Shown here piece by piece: positions 14,916-19,727 of a DNA stretch of 19,727 nucleotides. The number at the start of each line of letters is the position of its first letter. Position 1 is the stretch's first letter. The position numbers were made by a program, and so were the translations under genes. Origin of the DNA: CAZULF01 sp964621215 (GTDB lineage Bacteria > Pseudomonadota > Gammaproteobacteria > UBA1113); assembly GCA_964621215.1 (NCBI GenBank), contig CAZULF010000034.1, positions 1-19,727 on the forward strand, in the 5' to 3' direction. The notes below the pieces were generated by a model. The model was not told where the DNA came from. It searched no databases and saw nothing but the letters and a program-made list of their open reading frames with translations.

Positions 14916-17900
14916 TTAAAGCGAAGGTGACATACCTGCTGCACTTGGCTGTATTTCCATAGCTTGTCTTATGTTAGACACGACTTTTTCTGCATCTACG
15001 CCTGTTAATTTAAATGTTGAGTCATCCTCTTGTACCCAGGTAAAACAAGAGCCATAGGTAAATGCTTCATTAAGCATACGCTGACACTCGGCCACCACCT
15101 TCTCAGAAGTTAAATCACACTCCCGTGAAAGCGTGACATAATTGTCCGGTAGATCTACTATCTTACGCATTTGATACAACGCATGTGTTATTTGCCATTT
15201 ATAGTCTTGAGCTGACCAAGATAGCCCTGTTTGCTCGTTTAACTTATTAACAACCAATTGGAGTATACTGTTATCAGTACTTAGTAGTGTGTCTATCGAT
15301 AAAGTCATTAACATCGCCAGCCTAACATCATAAGCAAGTTCCGTTGAAGCTAATAAAAGCTGACATTTTTGGATATCCGCTAGAATTTTCTCATTACCGT
15401 TAACTTTAGCTGCAAACTGTAGATGCTGCTCAAGAGCCTTTACGCTTATTTCAAGCAAATTAATTGCCCAGCCGATCGATGAGTTAGGAGACATATACGA
15501 CTCCAATGTATCCGCATAAGCTATCAATTCAGCTGCTGTTGGCTTTCCTTGAACCACTGCTTTTTGATAAGTATTACGAAGTGACCATCCCACTGCTACT
15601 TCGTCAAACGCATTCATCTGATAAGCAATGCCGGGATTTTGTAATATGCTCATTTTAGCTCGGGCATAAACAAATTTGGAAATTACTGCAGGCTCTTGCG
15701 AATCATTGGAAGTTTCATTTCCAGCATGCGTTCTGGCATCACCGGCTATTACAATAACTGGAATGCGATCGGTGGTACCGCGTTTAGTAAAATTTTCAAC
15801 CATCTCTGGCCCTACCGTCACTTTAATTCCTTCATTTTCAGTTATCCATTCTTTTTTAGAGAGCACTGATAATGAAACATTTCTATTATGGTTCCAATCT
15901 TCAAAGAAAACAGTGTCGATAGCTTTTCTTTCAGCCTCTAAATTGGGGCGGTTACTTTCAGCAGGTTGTACTAAACGTACCACTGTAATTTGTCCTTTTC
16001 CGTAAAGACGCGCATTTTTTTGTTCCTGATCAAATATATTGAAAGCATTCTTATATGCCACTGCAGCCAGCGGAGCTAACATACGTGTAATGGATAAGGC
16101 TGGTGATCCAAAAATATTAGCAAAAGCACCCATACCAGGTAAATGCAATATAAACTCTAAATCTTTAGCCGCATATTTAGTTTGATGATGACTCACTAAT
16201 GCCGCACGCATTTTTGACAGCAAATGCTGAGTGATCTCTTGTTGGTAAAGTTTACCATCGAGCTCAAAGCGATACGGCGTTTCATCTTGAGTAAAAACTA
16301 TTATTTGTTCATTATTCTGTCTAAGTACGGGTTTATCAGGATCAATGCTGAATGCCGCCAACATAGGAAAAGCCTTAATAAATGGACATTTCCCATCAAT
16401 AAGATCCTTTTCATTAAACCTTTCAAACTCATAATCTGATGCTAAAACGACATGCGCCATTGTCGGAGTCTGTGGTTGAGGCTTACCTTTTGTTGCAAAG
16501 TACCCACCGTAACTCAATATATCTTGATTCACAGCAACCATCACGTTATGAGTGGGTATAACATCGTAGTCACCAGGATTTTTGTGCTGTAATGTTTCTC
16601 CCAAAGCGGTTTCAATATTTCGTCCACCGGCGGTACAAATAAGAAATTTTTCTTGCTCCCAAATTAGAGGATTTTCAGGTTTCTTAATTGCTGAGTTATC
16701 ATTTCCATACTCATCTTTATGATAAAAAAGAAAAACATTTTGAGCATCTTCTTCAGCTCGTTGTGAACATGATTTTACTTTTTCTATCCAGGTTTCAGCA
16801 TCTTTAATTTGCCGGGTTCCTTCCGCGCGCTTGGCATGATTTTTGTGAAATCTGCGTTTAGTTACGAAATCACTTAATGCAGTTTGTGATGCTTGCGTTG
16901 GTATACTGTCATGTGAAGTAGAACTTAAAGAGATGTTTAAGCTTGAGGCATCAGTCCTTGATGTTACTTGTAATTGCAATGCAGCACTTAGCTTCGCCTC
17001 TTTTTTAGCTGCAGTACTTTCGGAAGCGAGAGATCCTTGATCAATAATAATACTATTTAATGATGCAGATAATTGACGTAGCCCGAAGATAACACCCCTT
17101 TCATCTTTTGAAATAATACGTGCAAATAGTTCATTAGCTGTTTTACCAACACCATCATCCACCAGCTTATGTACATAACTGGTTAATTTGTCGAGTGTTG
17201 ATACTGGTCGTGAATGCCTTTTAAATAATCGGCCACCGTTGTTTGACGAACTTGATGTTGATTCCTGATTATCTTCAATAATCTCTCCATCCTGAGTAAA
17301 TGGTTTTATACTTTTGAAGTTTGATAGTGGTACATCTATAGCTTCGATACCGGCACAATTTACTATAGCCAGATAAAGCCGTGGAAGAAGATTGCTGCGA
17401 TCACATTCTTGAAATTTTTTCATTAAGGCTGTTTCTATACAAAAAGTAAAATCCGTCCAACGTCTATCTAAGAACTCTCTTCGAGAGGCCGGCTGTTGAA
17501 GTAATGCAGTTATAATAAATAATTTTTCATCGAGTGCGAGCGTTGATTGCTGCAAGCAGTTTAAATAAAATTGCGTCCTATTTTTTATATTGGTACTTTG
17601 ACCATCAGTAGATATAGACTCAATAAATTTTTCTAGTTCATATACAACGGTATCGATAAGTTTTATCTGTATTTTATCAGTGTAGGACAAAATACCCGCA
17701 TCTTCAGCGATAAACAAAGCCTCAACATGACCTCGATGAACCAATACATCAACTAATGCTGGATAATACCATGGATAAGTTTGTCGCATGTAAGCAACCA
17801 TCTCTGGTTTGCATGCCATGATGTGTGTGGAAGAAATGAATGAGTCTGTAATCGGACTAGACGATGAACTTGAGGAAACACTTGCATCGACCTTAGTATC

Positions 17901-18464
17901 ATGTGTTTGATTTCTTGTAGTGATGATATAAGGATAGTCATTGTGTCCCTCTGTGCAACAGCGGACATCATCACCTGCAACATAGATGACGGTAGTTCTC
18001 TCAAATTCTGGATAATTAGCTGGATGCTCTTTAATATCCCGCATAAGTTGAGGATGGTCTGTCCATTCAGGTTGTCCCATATCAACATTGCTCACTTTGC
18101 ATTTGTTCAGCAAATTTTTTTCTTTTGCCGTTAATCCCAAGTTATCTTGATTCTTGATCAATTCATCAATAATGGTTTGTAATAAGTCAGCACGATAATG
18201 CGCTGGAAGAAATGGGCGCTTATTGCTTCTTGCTTTCGGCGCTACATAAGCATCATGAGTAGGAGATAGAAAAATGTTATCAATATCCACACGGCCATCC
18301 AGCTGAGCTTCGGTACATGCATCGTGTAATTGCTTCGCTGCATCTCGAATCATCATCAGTACGTGCCCTGGATGAGGAGGATTCATCGAGCCGGTCATTA
18401 AAAGCGTTAGATGTGTACTTGCTAGTTTTTGGATATCAATATTTCTAAGATTTTCATGCGCCAT
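14916..18464 (-). CDS. 1182-residue multidomain protein with N-terminal NMNAT-like nucleotidyltransferase domain; candidate effector
   Basis: A very large protein. Residues about 17-240 look like a nicotinamide-mononucleotide adenylyltransferase/cytidylyltransferase fold: GSMNPPHPGH (25-34) with the HxGH-type motif, VAGDDV (162-167) at the place of the GxD element, and FISSTHI (209-215) matching the ISSTxxR signature. Serine runs at 197-203 and near residue 410 look like flexible linkers or inserts. I recognise no family in the remainder (about 250-1182). It includes an AGGRNIETALGET segment, a VIAGDARTHAGNE segment, and a mostly helical C-terminal 200 residues. No signal peptide or membrane segment is seen. 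SD GGAGAG is 8 bases before the ATG, so the start is secure. Size, NAD-type head, serine linkers and neighbours suggest a type IV-secreted effector or NAD-linked regulator; the secretion claim is inference. No frameshift is visible. Confidence 0.85.
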   Translation of the reverse strand: MAHENLRNIDIQKLASTHLTLLMTGSMNPPHPGHVLMMIRDAAKQLHDACTEAQLDGRVDIDNIFLSPTHDAYVAPKARSNKRPFLPAHYRADLLQTIIDELIKNQDNLGLTAKEKNLLNKCKVSNVDMGQPEWTDHPQLMRDIKEHPANYPEFERTTVIYVAGDDVRCCTEGHNDYPYIITTRNQTHDTKVDASVSSSSSSSPITDSFISSTHIMACKPEMVAYMRQTYPWYYPALVDVLVHRGHVEALFIAEDAGILSYTDKIQIKLIDTVVYELEKFIESISTDGQSTNIKNRTQFYLNCLQQSTLALDEKLFIITALLQQPASRREFLDRRWTDFTFCIETALMKKFQECDRSNLLPRLYLAIVNCAGIEAIDVPLSNFKSIKPFTQDGEIIEDNQESTSSSSNNGGRLFKRHSRPVSTLDKLTSYVHKLVDDGVGKTANELFARIISKDERGVIFGLRQLSASLNSIIIDQGSLASESTAAKKEAKLSAALQLQVTSRTDASSLNISLSSTSHDSIPTQASQTALSDFVTKRRFHKNHAKRAEGTRQIKDAETWIEKVKSCSQRAEEDAQNVFLFYHKDEYGNDNSAIKKPENPLIWEQEKFLICTAGGRNIETALGETLQHKNPGDYDVIPTHNVMVAVNQDILSYGGYFATKGKPQPQTPTMAHVVLASDYEFERFNEKDLIDGKCPFIKAFPMLAAFSIDPDKPVLRQNNEQIIVFTQDETPYRFELDGKLYQQEITQHLLSKMRAALVSHHQTKYAAKDLEFILHLPGMGAFANIFGSPALSITRMLAPLAAVAYKNAFNIFDQEQKNARLYGKGQITVVRLVQPAESNRPNLEAERKAIDTVFFEDWNHNRNVSLSVLSKKEWITENEGIKVTVGPEMVENFTKRGTTDRIPVIVIAGDARTHAGNETSNDSQEPAVISKFVYARAKMSILQNPGIAYQMNAFDEVAVGWSLRNTYQKAVVQGKPTAAELIAYADTLESYMSPNSSIGWAINLLEISVKALEQHLQFAAKVNGNEKILADIQKCQLLLASTELAYDVRLAMLMTLSIDTLLSTDNSILQLVVNKLNEQTGLSWSAQDYKWQITHALYQMRKIVDLPDNYVTLSRECDLTSEKVVAECQRMLNEAFTYGSCFTWVQEDDSTFKLTGVDAEKVVSNIRQAMEIQPSAAGMSPSL

Positions 18465-18508
18465 AATAATCTCTCTCCAGTTTTAAATTCCGCCGAATAA
18501 CTTGGGCT

Positions 18509-18514
18509 AGTATA
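18509..18514 (-). promoter_or_regulatory. possible -10 element of the 1182-residue gene
   Basis: On the minus strand TATACT (18514-18509) matches five of six -10 positions and would give a leader of about 40 bases containing the GGAGAG SD. No good -35 lies 16-18 bases upstream, so this is tentative. Confidence 0.25.
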
Positions 18515-18565
18515 CTGGGCTTTTATTAAGGAAATATTAGGGGCCTGTTGACCATTTGCTAGGTT

Positions 18566-18724
18566 TCTCTGTACCGGACAAAAAGGGTTGCTCTTGAAAA
18601 ACCGGCTCCAAAATCACGTCGTCCCGCGGCTTGTCCGCGGGATCCATGCCTTCTTCTCCGCACCCTGGATCCCGCGAATAAATCGCGGGACGACGAAGAT
18701 TCTAAAAAGTGTCCGGTACGGAGA
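18566..18724. mobile_element. MITE-like non-autonomous element with TIRs and target-site duplication
   Basis: Terminal inverted repeats TCTCTGTACCGGACA (18566-18580) and, as the reverse complement of 18710-18724, TCTCCGTACCGGACA match at 14 of 15 bases. Immediately outside, CTAGGTT occurs on both sides (18559-18565 and 18725-18731), the pattern of a 7-bp target-site duplication (8 bp if a shared T is counted). The interior is about 129 bp with no gene and contains palindromic repeat copy 3. The insertion lies one base beyond the stop of the PEBP gene. Its transposase source is not in the window; I cannot assign an IS family. Confidence 0.75.
18617..18695. repeat. palindromic intergenic repeat, copy 3 (two stem-loops)
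   Basis: Stem 1 is CCCGCGG / CTTGT / CCGCGGG (18623-18641) and stem 2 is TCCCGCGA / ATAAA / TCGCGGGA (18670-18690). The outer ends CGTCGTCCCGCG (18617-18628) and CGCGGGACGACG (18684-18695) are also complementary, so the element can fold either as two hairpins or as one long stem. The right 35 bases are identical to copy 1. It lies wholly inside the MITE-like element. Confidence 0.9.
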
Positions 18725-18732
18725 CTAGGTTT

Positions 18733-19272
18733 TTATGATTTTGTGTACAACCCCGTCAAAGTCGTCTTGCCTAATACATGCCCCATCATGGCTTGTTGTA
18801 ATTGATCGGCGGTTAAATTGGGACCAACAAATAAAGCTTGATCCAGGGCATATAAATCAAATTGATAATGATGGGTTCCTTGCGGCGGACACGGGCCTTG
18901 GTACAATGATTGATTCCAACTATTAACCCCTACCAATATCCCCTGCTCTTGCGCAGTAATGTCTTCGGCGAGTGAGTTAACTTCGCCTGGAATATTGTAA
19001 AGCACCCAATGTGTCCAATCACCCGATGATGCATCGGGATCATGCATAATTAAAGCGAAAGCCTGGGTCGCTGCTGGCGCCTCCGCCCATTTTAATGGTG
19101 GAGAAATATCTTGCCCAAAGCAAGTATATTTTGCGGAGATTGGTCCATTATTTTTAATGGCCGAGCTGCTTAAGGTAAACATGAAGATCAGTGGAGCGGC
19201 TGCCGTCGTCATAGATATCATAGATATGATCCATAAAGTGAATAAAACAGAAAGACGGGCTATTTTTTTCAT
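18733..19272 (-). CDS. exported YbhB/YbcL-type phosphatidylethanolamine-binding (PEBP) family protein
   Basis: A 179-residue protein. The first ~25 residues are a signal peptide (MKKIARLSVLFTLWIISMIS and on, ending TTAAA), so it is periplasmic or secreted. The PEBP fold is shown by FTLSSSAI, NGPISAKYTCFGQDISPPLKW, the ligand-site segment MHDPDASSGDWTHWVLYNIP and GPCPPQGTHHYQFDLYALD. The mature part has the length of E. coli YbcL and YbhB. Bacterial members bind small phosphoryl or lipid ligands; roles are poorly defined. SD TTGGAG is 6 bases before the ATG. It follows lpxB by 60 bases on the same strand and may be read with it. A MITE-like element begins directly after its stop. Confidence 0.92.
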   Translation of the reverse strand: MKKIARLSVLFTLWIISMISMTTAAAPLIFMFTLSSSAIKNNGPISAKYTCFGQDISPPLKWAEAPAATQAFALIMHDPDASSGDWTHWVLYNIPGEVNSLAEDITAQEQGILVGVNSWNQSLYQGPCPPQGTHHYQFDLYALDQALFVGPNLTADQLQQAMMGHVLGKTTLTGLYTKS

Positions 19273-19332
19273 TCAACACTCCAAGCGAAGATTAACTTCA
19301 TCGTAAATAATACCATGCTCTTAGATCGGAGG

Positions 19333-19727
19333 CTACAGAAGTTGCATCACTGCCGCCGCTGCTTTTTCATTGGCATTTTGTTTTAGTATACGATGAAGGC
19401 GATCGAAAATCAGCAATTGTTCTGCATGGGTTGAGGATAATTGCTGGAGTAATTGTTTGGTGAGATTGTCGGGGGTAACATCGTCCTGAATTAATTCTGG
19501 TACCAGGGGTTGATCAGCGAGCAAGTTAGGCAACGCAATAAATTTTACTTTAATTAAACGTTTGGCAATCGCAAATGCCAATGGTGATAATTTATAAGCG
19601 ACTACCATGTTTTTTTTGTTGAGCATGGCTTCTAGCGTGGCGGTGCCGGAGGCTAACAAAATAGTATCCGCTGCCGTCATTGCGGTTGATGCTTGTTCTT
19701 TTACGATTGTGATAGGTAAATCAGATG
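19333..19727 (-). CDS. lpxB: lipid-A-disaccharide synthase LpxB, 3' part (partial at window end)
   Basis: The C-terminal ~131 residues of LpxB, continuing beyond the window edge. The frame stays open from 19680 to 19727, reading SDLPITIVKEQASTA just before MTAADTILLASGTATLEAML, as in LpxB of other proteobacteria. Further matches are MVVAYKLSPLAFAIAKRLIK and ALPNLLADQPLVPELIQ. LpxB condenses UDP-2,3-diacylglucosamine with lipid X on the inner membrane during lipid A synthesis. Its presence shows a Gram-negative outer membrane. The internal ATG at 19680 is not the true start. Confidence 0.95.
   Translation of the reverse strand, partial: SDLPITIVKEQASTAMTAADTILLASGTATLEAMLNKKNMVVAYKLSPLAFAIAKRLIKVKFIALPNLLADQPLVPELIQDDVTPDNLTKQLLQQLSSTHAEQLLIFDRLHRILKQNANEKAAAAVMQLL

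Noticed and set aside
18538..18558. GGGGCCTGTTGACC stretch resembling the end of some insertion sequences
   Set aside because: No matching opposite end or transposase fragment nearby; too short to support.

Overview
The window looks like a chromosomal piece of a gammaproteobacterium, most likely a host-associated member of the Legionellales/Coxiellales side. This is inferred from A+T-rich DNA, FolD, MurJ, LpxB, PpiB and GlpD proteins of gammaproteobacterial type, and eukaryote-like proteins (a Sel1-repeat/TKL-type kinase and a 1182-residue protein with an NMNAT-like head) of the sort common in intracellular bacteria. No rRNA, tRNA or CRISPR array was seen. No gene-free stretch exceeds 300 bases.

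Layout. (1) 162-3987, plus strand: a good sigma-70 promoter, then folD, a tyrosine recombinase and murJ, tightly packed, with the recombinase stop overlapping the murJ start. (2) 4033-8773: a more A+T-rich accessory block. It holds a membrane-anchored Sel1/protein kinase fusion, a nucleotidyltransferase (NTase), and on the minus strand a compact run of three genes: a 100-residue peptide with four near-identical GGDDRVCHER-type units, a JmjC/cupin-type 2-oxoglutarate oxygenase, and a second NTase that starts at TTG inside the end of the oxygenase gene. The two NTase genes converge and overlap by 22 bases. (3) 8774-9004: divergent control region with a perfect 7-bp dyad. (4) 9005-10869, plus: lipoprotein L,D-transpeptidase and a DUF1704/MATCAP-type zinc metallopeptidase overlapping by one base (TAATG). 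(5) 10875-13803, minus: ppiB, a palindromic repeat, then ugpQ-glpD as a two-gene glycerophosphodiester to G3P to DHAP unit. (6) 13985-14815, plus: a DsbC/DsbG-like periplasmic thiol-disulfide protein with a clear terminator. (7) 14916-18464, minus: the giant NMNAT-headed protein. (8) 18566-18724: a MITE-like element with terminal inverted repeats and a target-site duplication. (9) 18733-19727, minus: a secreted PEBP (YbhB/YbcL) protein downstream of the 3' part of lpxB.

The best candidate for an undescribed system is the minus-strand cassette 6633-8773. A short peptide with repeated Arg/His/Cys-containing units separated by Gly-Gly sits immediately upstream of an oxygenase of the family that hydroxylates Arg or His side chains, followed by an NTase. 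This resembles a multi-core modified-peptide (RiPP-like) precursor with tailoring enzymes. It is an inference from gene order and motifs; the main alternative is a recently expanded DNA tandem repeat in a small protein of unrelated role. Other notable items are the kinase fusion, the NMNAT-headed giant protein, the MITE-like insertion, and three copies of a CCCGCGG-type palindromic repeat.
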